NCBI GenBank assembly: GCA_964639255.1
Contig: CAZXDP010000034.1
Coordinates: 1 to 27,711, forward strand
Origin: NZQO01 sp964639255
Lineage (GTDB): Bacteria; Bacteroidota; Bacteroidia; Flavobacteriales; Flavobacteriaceae
DNA: 27,711 nucleotides
Direction: 5' to 3'
The position numbers were made by a program, and so were the translations under genes. Numbering within the stretch: the first letter of the stretch is position 1; each line of letters starts with the position of its first letter. The notes beneath the pieces were generated by a model. That model saw only the letters and a list, made by a program, of their open reading frames with translations, was not told the origin of the DNA and made no database searches. Positions 8,205 through 16,385 of the stretch are shown one piece after another.

Positions 8205-8474
8205 TTACTTACGTAATCCTAACTCTTTAACGATGGCACGGTATCTCATGATGTCTTTCTTCATAAGATAATCTAATAGCGACCTACGCTTACCAACCAA
8301 TTTCACCAAAGACCGCTCTGTGTTGAAATCTTTGTGGTTTTCCTTTAAGTGTTTTGAAAGGTGCTCGATGCGATAGGTGAACAACGCAATTTGCCCTTCT
8401 GTAGACCCGGTGTCGGTTTCCGATTTACCGTGCTTTTTGAAAATTTCCTGTTTTTTTTCTGTAGTCAAATACAT
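8205..8474 (-). CDS. rpsO: 30S ribosomal protein S15
   Basis: S15 binds 16S rRNA early in assembly of the small-subunit platform. From the ATG at 8474 the protein is 89 residues, the standard S15 length, beginning MYLTTEKKQEIFKKHG. Family features are DTGSTEGQIALFTYRIEHL, HLKENHKDFNTERSL, and KRRSLLDYLMKKDIMRY near the end. An in-frame ATG at 8522 would add 16 residues, but it lies at the predicted transcription start of the promoter at 8531-8538, which favours the shorter form. pnp follows on the same strand after a terminator. Confidence 0.97.
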   Translation of the reverse strand: MYLTTEKKQEIFKKHGKSETDTGSTEGQIALFTYRIEHLSKHLKENHKDFNTERSLVKLVGKRRSLLDYLMKKDIMRYRAIVKELGLRK

Positions 8475-8530
8475 GCCAATATTGTTAAAATGATTTTTAT
8501 GTACTGAGTGCCTCCTTGGCAATCAATCGG

Positions 8531-8565
8531 CAAAAGTAGTAAATTTTGTTGGAAAAAATTGCAAA
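8531..8565 (-). promoter_or_regulatory. Promoter of rpsO
   Basis: On the minus strand a TTTG at 8562-8565 is followed after 23 bases by TACTTTTG (8531-8538), an exact TAnnTTTG -7 element. The expected start near 8524 gives a leader of about 50 bases and supports the ATG at 8474. Confidence 0.65.
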
Positions 8566-8603
8566 TTCGATTTTTAAATATATGAAATTAAACTTTCTGA
8601 CGT

Positions 8604-8611
8604 TATATTTG
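8604..8611 (+). promoter_or_regulatory. -7 element for the lipoprotein gene at 8641
   Basis: TATATTTG is an exact TAnnTTTG match 29 bases before the ATG. No clear TTTG is found at -33. The sequence between it and the start is A/T-rich without a purine-rich ribosome site. Confidence 0.6.
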
Positions 8612-8640
8612 TCATAACCCAAACCTTTAATAAACTACTT

Positions 8641-9471
8641 ATGAAACCATTTTCATTTTCTTTTGGTGTTTTAGTAGCCATTGGCGGGCTGCTATTTTTA
8701 GGCAGTTGCTCTGAAAACGACGATAGTACACCACCCGCGGAAGTAAACTTTTCTGCCGAGAATACAGCGAGGGCGGCACAAACCGATAATATTATCGAGT
8801 CGACGTTCGATATTATGGAAAACGGCTATGTAGAGAACAGCGGCTCGAGGGCTCCTGGACAAGCGTCGCTTTTTCCTGAGTGTACTTTAATTACGGTACA
8901 ACCTAATGGTGATGGCGGTACGATTACCCTAGATTTTGGAGATTCGTGCGAATTGCGAAACGGCGCCGTGGTAAGCGGGAAGGTACTATTGGAGTACGGT
9001 CCTATAGAAAACGCTACACGTACCATTGAATACGTATATCAAGATTTTACCTATAACAGCCACGGAGTTACCGGCGGAGGGACTATTTTGCGCGAACTTT
9101 CCAACAAGAATGGAAATCCGCAATCCACCGTTTCAGGATCTATCGTAGTGGCCTTTGCAAACAGCACTGTTACCGCTACCCGTACTGGAGTTCGGGTTGC
9201 CGAATGGACCGTTGGGGTAGATACCGGTACATGGGCAGACAATGTATATGAGATTACCGGGAATTGGAATACACAACTCTCTAACGGTTTTGAACGCAGC
9301 GGGGAGGTGACCGAGGCGTTAATACGCAAGTTGTCATGCCCTTGGCTGGTAAGTGGCGCATTGCAGGTAGAGCAGGAGAACCTTACCGCGGTGATCGATT
9401 TCGGTGAAGGCGAATGCGATGCACAAGCTACCATTACTATCAACGGGCAGCCATATCCAATAATATTGTAA
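8641..9471 (+). CDS. Lipoprotein with two similar lobes, unknown function
   Basis: The 276 residues begin with a clear lipoprotein signal peptide ending in LGSC, lipidated Cys23. The mature part is rich in Gly, Thr, Val and Asn, suggesting beta structure. Two segments resemble each other: TITLDFGDSC (94-103) and AVIDFGEGEC (250-259). Each is preceded by another cysteine (81 and 233), so two similar disulfide-closed lobes are possible, with a VSGKVLLEY- or VSGALQVEQ-like strand near each. I do not recognise a named family. The gene stands alone, with its own -7 element and a shared terminator, pointing towards accD. It is probably anchored in the outer membrane or exported to the surface, as many Bacteroidota lipoproteins are. 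Confidence 0.8.
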   Translation: MKPFSFSFGVLVAIGGLLFLGSCSENDDSTPPAEVNFSAENTARAAQTDNIIESTFDIMENGYVENSGSRAPGQASLFPECTLITVQPNGDGGTITLDFGDSCELRNGAVVSGKVLLEYGPIENATRTIEYVYQDFTYNSHGVTGGGTILRELSNKNGNPQSTVSGSIVVAFANSTVTATRTGVRVAEWTVGVDTGTWADNVYEITGNWNTQLSNGFERSGEVTEALIRKLSCPWLVSGALQVEQENLTAVIDFGEGECDAQATITINGQPYPIIL

Positions 9472-9490
9472 TTTTATTAAATGAACCCCA

Positions 9491-9521
9491 TAAAAAAACC
9501 CGCTCCTGGAGCGGGTTTTTT
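9491..9521. terminator. Bidirectional terminator between the lipoprotein gene and accD
   Basis: A GC-rich hairpin (arms about 9499-9504 and 9510-9515, loop CCTGG) is flanked by seven A on the left and six T on the right. It serves the plus-strand lipoprotein gene (stop at 9471) and minus-strand accD (stop at 9523). Confidence 0.9.
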
Positions 9522-9522
9522 G

Positions 9523-10389
9523 TTAAGCTGACTTTTCTCGAAGTGGTCTGTTCAACACAAGATCGAGATATAGGTTTACTTTTCGTTTTAAATCTTTTCT
9601 ATGGGTTATGAAATCCAAGAAGCCGTGCTCCAATAGGAACTCGGATGTTTGGAAGCCATCTGGCAGTTCCTTACCGGTGGTGTCGCGAACCACTCGCGGC
9701 CCAGCAAAGCCAATCAAGGCACCAGGTTCGCCAATGTTAATATCGCCCAACATCGCGAACGAAGCGGTAGTCCCTCCCGTTGTGGGATCGGTACACAATG
9801 ATATATACGGAATCTTGGCATCGGCTAGTTGAGCCAACTTGGCGCTCGTCTTGGCCAATTGCATCAATGAGAAAGCGGCCTCCATCATCCTGGCGCCACC
9901 ACTTTTCGAGATCAACAGAAAAGGGATTTTCTTTTTTAGTGAGTAGTCTGCCGCACGGGCGATTTTCTCGCCAACAACGCTACCCATAGACCCGCCAATA
10001 AAACTGAAATCCATACACGCCACCACAAGGTCTTTACCCATAGACTTTCCTACAGCCGTACGAACGGCATCGTTAAGACCCGTTTTGTCCTGCGCCTCCT
10101 TCAGCCTGTCCACATATTTTTTCTTGTCCTCGAAATTGAGGGGATCTTTAGAAGAAAGCCCCTTGTCAAGTTCCTTGAACTTGTTATCGTCGAAGAGTAT
10201 TTCGAAATACTCTTTGCTGCCTACGCGCACGTGGTATCCGTCTTCGGGACTTACGTAGTAGTTCTTTTCCAATTCTTCGGAATCTACAATTTTGCCAGTA
10301 GGAGATTTATACCACAGTCCCTTGGGTACATCTTTTTTCTGTTCCGTGGGCGTCTGTATTCCTTTTTTTGTTCGTTTAAACCAAGACAT
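9523..10389 (-). CDS. accD: Acetyl-CoA carboxylase carboxyltransferase beta subunit, zinc-less
   Basis: With AccA it transfers the carboxyl group from biotin to acetyl-CoA to make malonyl-CoA, the first step of fatty acid synthesis. The 288 residues align with AccD along the whole length: FIGGSMGSVVGEKIARAADY, LLISKSGGARMMEAAFSLMQ, SLCTDPTTGGTTASFAMLGD and IGFAGPRVVRDTTGKELP are all present. The N-terminal zinc ribbon is retained in outline, but its four cysteines are replaced by Lys28, Thr31, Ser47 and Asp50 in my alignment with the E. coli protein. Only two cysteines remain in the whole protein, both in the catalytic part. From memory, other Flavobacteriaceae AccD proteins show the same loss. 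It follows fbaA by 18 bases, apparently in one operon. Confidence 0.95.
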   Translation of the reverse strand: MSWFKRTKKGIQTPTEQKKDVPKGLWYKSPTGKIVDSEELEKNYYVSPEDGYHVRVGSKEYFEILFDDNKFKELDKGLSSKDPLNFEDKKKYVDRLKEAQDKTGLNDAVRTAVGKSMGKDLVVACMDFSFIGGSMGSVVGEKIARAADYSLKKKIPFLLISKSGGARMMEAAFSLMQLAKTSAKLAQLADAKIPYISLCTDPTTGGTTASFAMLGDINIGEPGALIGFAGPRVVRDTTGKELPDGFQTSEFLLEHGFLDFITHRKDLKRKVNLYLDLVLNRPLREKSA

Positions 10390-10407
10390 ATTGAGGAGAT
10401 TGTTTAG

Positions 10408-11475
10408 TTACAGGGTATTTACATTGTTTAAGTCTTCAAACGCTTTTTCCAAGCGCTTTCTGAAAGTGATTTCGCCCTCGCGGAGCCATTTTCTGGGATC
10501 GTAGTGTTTCTTGTTGGGAACATCGTCTCCCTCTGGATTTCCAATTTGCGTGCGAAGATAGTCTATCTTCGAGGTCATATAATCGCGAATGCCCTCGTTG
10601 AAGGCAAATTGCAGGTCGGTGTCGATGTTCATCTTTATAACACCGTACCCTATGGCCTCTCGAATTTCGGCTACGCTGGAACCGCTTCCACCGTGAAAGA
10701 CAAAATCGATGGGATTGCTTCCGGTATTAAATTTTTTCTGAACATATTCCTGGGAATTTTTCAAGATTTCGGGCCGTAGCTGGACGTTCCCTGGCTTGTA
10801 AACGCCGTGCACGTTCCCAAATGCCGCAGCTACCGTAAACTGATCACTCACCTTCATCAACTCTTCATAAGCATAGGCAACCTCTTCGGGTTGGGTATAC
10901 AAGCGGGATGAATCTACACCTGTATTGTCTACTCCGTCTTCCTCTCCACCGGTAATGCCCAATTCTATTTCGAGGGTCATCCCCATCTTGGCCATACGCT
11001 CTAGGTATTTTTTGGAGATTTCGATATTCTCTTCGATAGGTTCTTCTGAAAGGTCGAGCATATGTGAGCTATAGAGCGGCTTACCATACTGCTTATAAAA
11101 ATCTTCGCCTGCTTCGAGCATTCCATCTACCCAAGGCAATAAATTTTTTGCGCAATGGTCTGTATGCAAAATAACAGTAGCGCCGTACAACTCGGCAAGT
11201 TCATGAATATGCTTTGCACCTGCTACGGCCCCAGCTATTGCAGCCTGTTGGTTATCGTTGGAAAGCCCCTTACCCGCATTAAAGTGCGCCCCACCGTTAG
11301 AAAACTGGATGATTACTGGAGCATTGAGCGCTGCTGCGGTTTCCATAACAGTATTGATACTGTTGGAGCCCACCACATTCACCGCTGGCATAGCAAACCC
11401 TTTTTCTTTGGCAAATTGATGTATTTTTTGAACTTCCCTGCCCGTTGCGACACCGGGCCGAATATCGTGACTCAT
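10408..11475 (-). CDS. fbaA: Class II fructose-bisphosphate aldolase
   Basis: It cleaves fructose-1,6-bisphosphate to dihydroxyacetone phosphate and glyceraldehyde-3-phosphate, and runs in reverse in gluconeogenesis, with a catalytic zinc. At 355 residues it matches the E. coli-type class IIa enzyme with an offset of three: LHTDHCAK gives catalytic Asp106 and zinc ligand His107. IELGITGGEEDGVDN supplies Glu171, NVHGVYKPGN supplies His223, and VFHGGSGSS supplies His261. It is the first gene of a two-gene unit with accD, linking glycolysis and fatty acid synthesis by position only. An exact -7 element lies just upstream, at 11496-11503, giving a short leader of about 14 bases. Confidence 0.97.
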   Translation of the reverse strand: MSHDIRPGVATGREVQKIHQFAKEKGFAMPAVNVVGSNSINTVMETAAALNAPVIIQFSNGGAHFNAGKGLSNDNQQAAIAGAVAGAKHIHELAELYGATVILHTDHCAKNLLPWVDGMLEAGEDFYKQYGKPLYSSHMLDLSEEPIEENIEISKKYLERMAKMGMTLEIELGITGGEEDGVDNTGVDSSRLYTQPEEVAYAYEELMKVSDQFTVAAAFGNVHGVYKPGNVQLRPEILKNSQEYVQKKFNTGSNPIDFVFHGGSGSSVAEIREAIGYGVIKMNIDTDLQFAFNEGIRDYMTSKIDYLRTQIGNPEGDDVPNKKHYDPRKWLREGEITFRKRLEKAFEDLNNVNTL

Positions 11476-11495
11476 AGCAAATTTGATTTAGCTAA

Positions 11496-11503
11496 CAAAA
11501 ATA
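11496..11503 (-). promoter_or_regulatory. -7 element for fbaA
   Basis: TATTTTTG on the minus strand matches TAnnTTTG exactly, 20 bases before the fbaA ATG. It lies in the 43-base gap behind tamL. No TTTG at suitable -33 spacing was found. Confidence 0.55.
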
Positions 11504-11518
11504 AGAATTTTTACTGGT

Positions 11519-14110
11519 TTAGAAGGGGTAGTTAATACCAATGTTGTATACCGCATTGCGAAAGTTATAATCGGTAAACCATCGGTTTCCCTCGCTCAAT
11601 GCTGGATTGTAAGTCTTGAAACCCACATCGAATCGCAATACTGCAAAACCAAAATCGTATCGAAGGCCTACACCCGTGGCAAGTGCGATTTCCCTTAAAT
11701 CGGCGATGCCTTCAAAACGACTGGCCGGATCGTCTATATTGTCAAAAACGTTCCAGATGTTGCCAGCATCGGCAAAGAATGCGCCCTTAAAGGCTCCCAA
11801 AACGGTAAACCTGTATTCGGCATTGGCAGCGAGCTTTAAATTCGCTTCGTTAAACTCGCTGGTGCCCCCGCTGCTCCCCGGACCCAGGTCGTAAGCGCGC
11901 CAGCCGCGGTTATCGTTAGCACCTCCTGCAAAGTAACTTCGGGTAAATGGTATGCTATTACTGTTTCCATAGGGAATCGCAATACCGCCAAATGCACGAA
12001 TAGCGAGTACATCGTCATCACCCAAATTCCAGTGTTTGATATAGTCTGCCTCGAACCTGGCATATTGCGAATATACCACGCCCAAGGTTTTGTAACTGCC
12101 ATTAGCATTTTGTTCGAGACCGGCCAAATTTGCGATACCCGTGAGCAAGTTGCCGGCAGACTCTACCTTTAAGCGCAGGCGGGAGAAGTTGAGGTCGAAA
12201 ATATTCTCTCGACTATCGCGCAGCCAAGTAAAATTGGTGGCAAAAATAAGGTTATCTTCAGTAAGGCGTTCCTTGCGCTCATCAATGTTGTCTACTATTT
12301 CGAAAGCTTCAGAGCCCTTTGGAATGGCCGGTATTTCGCCATTCAATACACTGTTGATAAAGGAATTGGCGCCGTCTGGTACCGTAAGCCGAATGATATC
12401 ATTGCTGTTTACCGTATAATTATCTGGGTCGACACTGCCCGGGTTGGCACTTTCGGTATCTCTAGCGATATTATTGAGCTGTTCGAACGAGTTTTGGTAA
12501 ACGTTGAAATAATTTCCAGTATTGAGATTGCGTACGTATTGTACATTCAGCAAATCGATTTGATAGGTTTTTGTTTTGGAAGGCTTCCATCGGTAATTAA
12601 ATATGGCGTTTATGGTTTGCCTATCCAGTCCAATGTTGTTCTGTGCATTGGCTCCCAAGCTAATGCTGGTACTCGGCGACATGTATTTGGGTATGATCTT
12701 ATCGGTATTTAGTGGAAACAGGATGCGCGGAAACGAGAGCTTGAGCTCACCGCCTATTTCGGAAATATTAAAAAAACTCTCATCGTCTGCTGCATCTTTG
12801 GAAGAACCTACACTCCCGCTGCCCGAAATCTCCAATATCTCGGCTCCTCGAAAAACGTTCCGAATCAAGAAGCTGGAACTAAACCCAATACCGAATTGTT
12901 GTATGGTAGAAGTATAGGCATCGAAGTCTGCTCCCAGCGTAAATTTTTTCTGCGGGGTTAAAAGTACAGTGGCTATGAGCCCAGTGCCTGTTGTATCGCT
13001 GGGATCTTCGGCATAGCTAATGGATGGATACTTGAAGATTCGAAGATCGCTAATCTGGTTGTAGGTAAGCGATCGGTCTACGTCCTTAAAAATCGTATTG
13101 GGAGTAATTGAAATTGCATCGGTGATGGCCTTGGGGTCAAATTTCATCGCATCGTAACTGTACAACTTATACCCTTTAAAGGTGGTCGAATCTGAAAAAG
13201 TTTCGTTTCTGTTCGCCAAAGAATAATCTGTCACGATGCGTACTTCGTTTACCCTATGAATCTTAAAAGGTTCCCGATACGTACTGTCGTTAACGGTTAC
13301 CTCCCTGTCTGGAATATCATATCGTACATTTACCCTGTGATTGGTGTTTACAGTATCGGCATCAAAGGTGATATAGTCCTGCTCGAAGTGGTAGAGGCCG
13401 GCGTTGCGAAATTGAATGGTAAGCCGGTCCCGTTCGTTATTGAAATCGGCGGCGGTATATTGTTGTCCTGACTTCAGAAAAGAACTACGCTTGCTTAGCT
13501 GAAATAACGAATCGACCACCGGGGAGCTAATGTTTGTGGTGATCGAATCTAAAATATACGGTTTTGCGAGCGAAACCGAGTACGTCACCGAGGCGCGTTT
13601 CTCCTTATCCTCATTAGGTGTAATGGTATAGCCGACCTTATTGTTGAACCAGCCAAAGCTGAAATAGTACTGCCGCAACCGGTCTGCAGATTTCTGCGCC
13701 TTAGCTTCGGCAACGATAACAGGCGCATCTCCTGTTCGCTGTAACCATTCGTTGAAGTTTACGTAGCTGCTATCTAAGGCAATAACCTGTTTTCGGGATA
13801 GGAAATTGACGAGGCGTTGTTCCCGTTTGGGAGTTTTTTGCAGCCAATCGTCAAAACTTTCCTGTGGGGCAGGGTCGGCCAGGTTGAAAATATGAAGCCC
13901 CAAGGGGACGCCTATAAAAGGGATGCGAGGGTTTGGCTTTTGCACCAGTTGACTGTATACCCCGGCGTCGCTTATTTCCTCACCATTTACCACTATCGCA
14001 TTTTCTGTGAGCAAGTATCTATCGTTGGGAACTCTTTTTACCGCATTACACGAAAACAGCAGCAAGGTTAGTACTAAAAATAGTAATATTTTTGTGAGGG
14101 TAGGGGTCAA
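11519..14110 (-). CDS. tamL: TamL-type lipoprotein, BamA/TamA family outer-membrane barrel
   Basis: This 863-residue protein has a lipoprotein signal ending in LLLFSC (Cys21), a long periplasmic region with POTRA-like segments, and a C-terminal surface-antigen (Omp85) barrel. The barrel carries GGANDNRGWRAYDLGPG, the counterpart of the BamA VRGF substrate-lid motif, and the chain ends in a strand closing on Phe (NIGINYPF), the usual barrel-folding signal. BamA itself is not lipidated; a lipidated homologue is the Bacteroidota TamL, thought to act with TamB in outer-membrane assembly. No tamB is in the window. The gene diverges from the RNA methyltransferase gene with only 39 bases between start codons. 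BamA proper is unlikely because of the lipobox. Confidence 0.87.
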   Translation of the reverse strand: MTPTLTKILLFLVLTLLLFSCNAVKRVPNDRYLLTENAIVVNGEEISDAGVYSQLVQKPNPRIPFIGVPLGLHIFNLADPAPQESFDDWLQKTPKREQRLVNFLSRKQVIALDSSYVNFNEWLQRTGDAPVIVAEAKAQKSADRLRQYYFSFGWFNNKVGYTITPNEDKEKRASVTYSVSLAKPYILDSITTNISSPVVDSLFQLSKRSSFLKSGQQYTAADFNNERDRLTIQFRNAGLYHFEQDYITFDADTVNTNHRVNVRYDIPDREVTVNDSTYREPFKIHRVNEVRIVTDYSLANRNETFSDSTTFKGYKLYSYDAMKFDPKAITDAISITPNTIFKDVDRSLTYNQISDLRIFKYPSISYAEDPSDTTGTGLIATVLLTPQKKFTLGADFDAYTSTIQQFGIGFSSSFLIRNVFRGAEILEISGSGSVGSSKDAADDESFFNISEIGGELKLSFPRILFPLNTDKIIPKYMSPSTSISLGANAQNNIGLDRQTINAIFNYRWKPSKTKTYQIDLLNVQYVRNLNTGNYFNVYQNSFEQLNNIARDTESANPGSVDPDNYTVNSNDIIRLTVPDGANSFINSVLNGEIPAIPKGSEAFEIVDNIDERKERLTEDNLIFATNFTWLRDSRENIFDLNFSRLRLKVESAGNLLTGIANLAGLEQNANGSYKTLGVVYSQYARFEADYIKHWNLGDDDVLAIRAFGGIAIPYGNSNSIPFTRSYFAGGANDNRGWRAYDLGPGSSGGTSEFNEANLKLAANAEYRFTVLGAFKGAFFADAGNIWNVFDNIDDPASRFEGIADLREIALATGVGLRYDFGFAVLRFDVGFKTYNPALSEGNRWFTDYNFRNAVYNIGINYPF

Positions 14111-14133
14111 GCGGCTTCGTGTTTAATCACTTC

Positions 14134-14168
14134 CAAAAATAGAATAATTTTGATAAGCAAGAGTCAAA
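14134..14168 (-). promoter_or_regulatory. Promoter of tamL
   Basis: Minus-strand TTTG at 14165-14168 is followed after 23 bases by TATTTTTG (14134-14141), an exact -7 match, giving a leader of about 17 bases. The upstream half lies inside the first codons of the divergent methyltransferase gene. Confidence 0.6.
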
Positions 14169-14878
14169 TAAAACTAATAACAAGCTTAGGGCAAAAAAAG
14201 TATCGCGACAAAACAGGCTTGTTTGTAGCCGAGGGCCCCAAGCTGGTTTCTGAACTCCTCCAAGCCGGTTTTTCTCCTCATAGCATCTTCACTTCAAACG
14301 CAACAACTTTCAATGGGCCCAAGCAACAAGAAATTTCCGAAGCGGAGTTAAAAAAGATAAGTTTCTTGAAAACGCCCCATATCATCTTGGGCGTTTTCCA
14401 TAAACCCAACTTACCGGCACTTGAAACGAAAGGTCTAACCGTGGTACTCGACGGCATACAGGACCCGGGCAATTTGGGCACACTCATTAGACTCTGTGAT
14501 TGGTTTGGAGTAAGCCAATTGGTCTGTTCCCCACATACGGTTGATTGTTACAATCCTAAAGTAGTGCAAGCCACTATGGGATCTATTGCACGTGTCGCAG
14601 TACATTACCTCGATTTGCAATTGTATTTGGAAAGGGTCTCATCGCCAATTTATGGAGCCTTTATGGATGGCTCGAATGTATATGCGCAGCACCTTCAAAG
14701 TGAGGCCGTTCTAATTCTAGGCAATGAGGGAAGGGGAGTTTCAACAGAAGTAGCGCGATTTATCGGCCATCGCATTTCCATCCCGCAGTTTGGGAACTCC
14801 CATGATACAGAAAGCTTGAACGTTGCCACCGCTGGGGCTATCTTATTGAGTGAGTTTAAGCGAACTACTGGAAGGTAA
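14150..14878 (+). CDS. SpoU/TrmH-family RNA 2'-O-methyltransferase
   Basis: A 242-residue SPOUT enzyme, probably methylating a ribose in rRNA or tRNA with S-adenosylmethionine. It has a short N-terminal RNA-binding part (SKSQIKLITSLGQKKYRDK, then LFVAEGPKLV) and the three knot motifs: LDGIQDPGNLGTLIRLCDWF (100-119), LILGNEGRGVS (188-198) and IPQFGNSHDTESLNVATA (211-228), with Asn108, Arg114, Glu193 and Asn224 as conserved residues. The target nucleotide cannot be told from sequence. The start is TTG at 14150; the family opens at this point and the next methionine is residue 143. The 3' end overlaps porT on the opposite strand by 14 bases. Confidence 0.92.
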   Translation: MISKSQIKLITSLGQKKYRDKTGLFVAEGPKLVSELLQAGFSPHSIFTSNATTFNGPKQQEISEAELKKISFLKTPHIILGVFHKPNLPALETKGLTVVLDGIQDPGNLGTLIRLCDWFGVSQLVCSPHTVDCYNPKVVQATMGSIARVAVHYLDLQLYLERVSSPIYGAFMDGSNVYAQHLQSEAVLILGNEGRGVSTEVARFIGHRISIPQFGNSHDTESLNVATAGAILLSEFKRTTGR

Positions 14879-15572
14879 AGTTGATAAAGATACCGCGACT
14901 GGACATGCTGTCTATATTTCCCGTCCACGGACTGTTGGGGTCATCGTCTCGCACCAATTCGTCACTTAATGCAAATACTCCCCGTATAGACGGTGTAAAC
15001 TTGAACCAATAGAGATAAAAATCGATACCGAAGCCCAGTTCATAATAAGAAGTGGTATTGGTCATCCTAAATTGTCCCTGTGAGTTATCCTGCGGATTGT
15101 CTTCGCTGCTGGAAAGATTGAGAGAGGTTGAAAGTCCGGCAACCACAAAGGGCTTAATATTGTTAAGGCGCTTCGTGGAAAACTTTACAAGCAGCGGAAC
15201 GTGTATGTAAGTGGATTTTACTTCTCGAAGCGCATCTACCTCATTCTCAAAATTGGGGAATCGAAGATTTCGCTGGGTGAAATAGAGGCCCGGCTCTAGC
15301 CTAAGGTTGATATAGCGGCTTATGCGCAGATCGCCAACCAAGCCCACATTGAAACCTACTTGGCCATCTATCAAAATATCGGTGTTCTGGTCGCCAAGTT
15401 CATCGATGTAGTCAAAGTTAAAATCGTAGCTGTTAAAGCCCAGGAAGTACCCGTACGAAAAGAGGCGCTGGTCAAAATTCTCTAAATTGGCCAAGCGTTC
15501 CTTGCTAAATAGCTGCGCGTGTGCCGTCACGACGAACAGTAGTAAAATACTGGCTGAAATGAATCTTTTCAT
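14865..15572 (-). CDS. porT: PorT-family protein of the type IX secretion system
   Basis: This 235-residue outer-membrane beta-barrel protein has a signal peptide ending in TAHA before QLFSKERLANLENFD. The body shows alternating strands (GFNVGLVGDLRISRYINLRLE, STYIHVPLLVKFSTKR, ELGFGIDFYLYWFKFTPSIR) and ends in a strand closing on aromatic residues (GIFINFTFQ). PorT (SprT in Flavobacterium) is required for the secretion system that exports adhesins and enzymes in this phylum. Its start overlaps the menG stop in an ATGA, and a PorT gene right after the menaquinone methyltransferase gene is, from memory, the usual flavobacterial arrangement. No other secretion genes are in the window. A generic outer-membrane beta-barrel is the alternative. 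Confidence 0.85.
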   Translation of the reverse strand: MKRFISASILLLFVVTAHAQLFSKERLANLENFDQRLFSYGYFLGFNSYDFNFDYIDELGDQNTDILIDGQVGFNVGLVGDLRISRYINLRLEPGLYFTQRNLRFPNFENEVDALREVKSTYIHVPLLVKFSTKRLNNIKPFVVAGLSTSLNLSSSEDNPQDNSQGQFRMTNTTSYYELGFGIDFYLYWFKFTPSIRGVFALSDELVRDDDPNSPWTGNIDSMSSRGIFINFTFQ

Positions 15573-16306
15573 ATAGATTTTGTAGCGGTATAAATAGTGG
15601 CTACCCCAAAAGTTTGTGGTTTGTGTTGCACTTCCTTAAACCCAATTTTGCGTAAAATATTGTTGAGGTTCTCTCCATAGGGAAAGAAGGAGGCACTCTC
15701 ACTTAAATAACGATACGCAACCTTGTCCCTGGAAAATAGCTTGCCAATAAATGGGAGCACCCACTTCGTATAGGCATAATAGCCTTGTTTAAACGGAAAT
15801 TTTGTAGGTACCGAAGTTTCTAAAATCACAAAGATTCCGTTGGGCTTTAACACTCGCAGAATTTCTGAAAGTCCCTTTTCAAGAGTTTCGAAATTACGAA
15901 TTCCGAAGGAAACGGTAATCGCATCGAACGAATGGTCTTGAAACGGAAGCGCTTCGCTGTCGCCCTTTACAAATTCTATTTTCGCTCCAGCAGGGGTATC
16001 TTTCGTTTTTTTCCGTGCAACAGATAGCATTCCTTCAGAAAGATCGAGGCCAACGATTTTAAGGGAGTTGGTATGCTTGGCAAATTGTATGGCAAGGTCG
16101 CCTGTACCCGTGGCGATATCCAAAATGCTTTGCGGCTCGGTTTTGGCCACGAGGGCTATTACTTTCTTTCTCCAGGCCACATCGCTGCCTAGAGAGATCA
16201 CGCGATTTAGTCCGTCGTACGTACCCGAAATGGTATCGAACATAGACTCAACCTGCTCTTTTTTGTTCTTTTCGGAATCCTTGTAAGGGGTTACTTTTTT
16301 TTCCAT
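15569..16306 (-). CDS. menG: Demethylmenaquinone methyltransferase (MenG/UbiE)
   Basis: It methylates demethylmenaquinone with S-adenosylmethionine in the last step of menaquinone synthesis; Bacteroidota normally use menaquinone alone. The 245-residue protein has the family signature region FDTISGTYDGLNRVISLG followed by DVAWRKKVI. The methyltransferase core follows: ILDIATGTGDLAIQFA (motif I), VGLDLSEGMLSVARKK, and ITVSFGIRNFETLEKGLSE, which is typical of UbiE. An exact -7 element lies 13 bases upstream of the ATG. porT follows with a four-base overlap, so the two share an mRNA. Confidence 0.95.
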   Translation of the reverse strand: MEKKVTPYKDSEKNKKEQVESMFDTISGTYDGLNRVISLGSDVAWRKKVIALVAKTEPQSILDIATGTGDLAIQFAKHTNSLKIVGLDLSEGMLSVARKKTKDTPAGAKIEFVKGDSEALPFQDHSFDAITVSFGIRNFETLEKGLSEILRVLKPNGIFVILETSVPTKFPFKQGYYAYTKWVLPFIGKLFSRDKVAYRYLSESASFFPYGENLNNILRKIGFKEVQHKPQTFGVATIYTATKSI

Positions 16307-16319
16307 AGTGCGATGCCCG

Positions 16320-16327
16320 CAAAACTA
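16320..16327 (-). promoter_or_regulatory. -7 element for menG-porT
   Basis: TAGTTTTG on the minus strand is an exact TAnnTTTG match 13 bases before the menG start. No TTTG at suitable -33 spacing was found. Confidence 0.55.
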
Positions 16328-16385
16328 CGTATTTTTTGGGATACGCACTCCCGGGGTTCAAAATAGATTAACGGAAGGCCCGGCC

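Noticed and set aside
8475..8522. 16-residue extension of S15 from an ATG at 8522
   Set aside because: The start coincides with the predicted transcription start, and the 89-residue form is the standard S15 length.
14145..14152. Plus-strand TAATTTTG as promoter for the RNA methyltransferase gene
   Set aside because: It overlaps the TTG start codon, so transcription from it would begin after the start; no later start suits the family.
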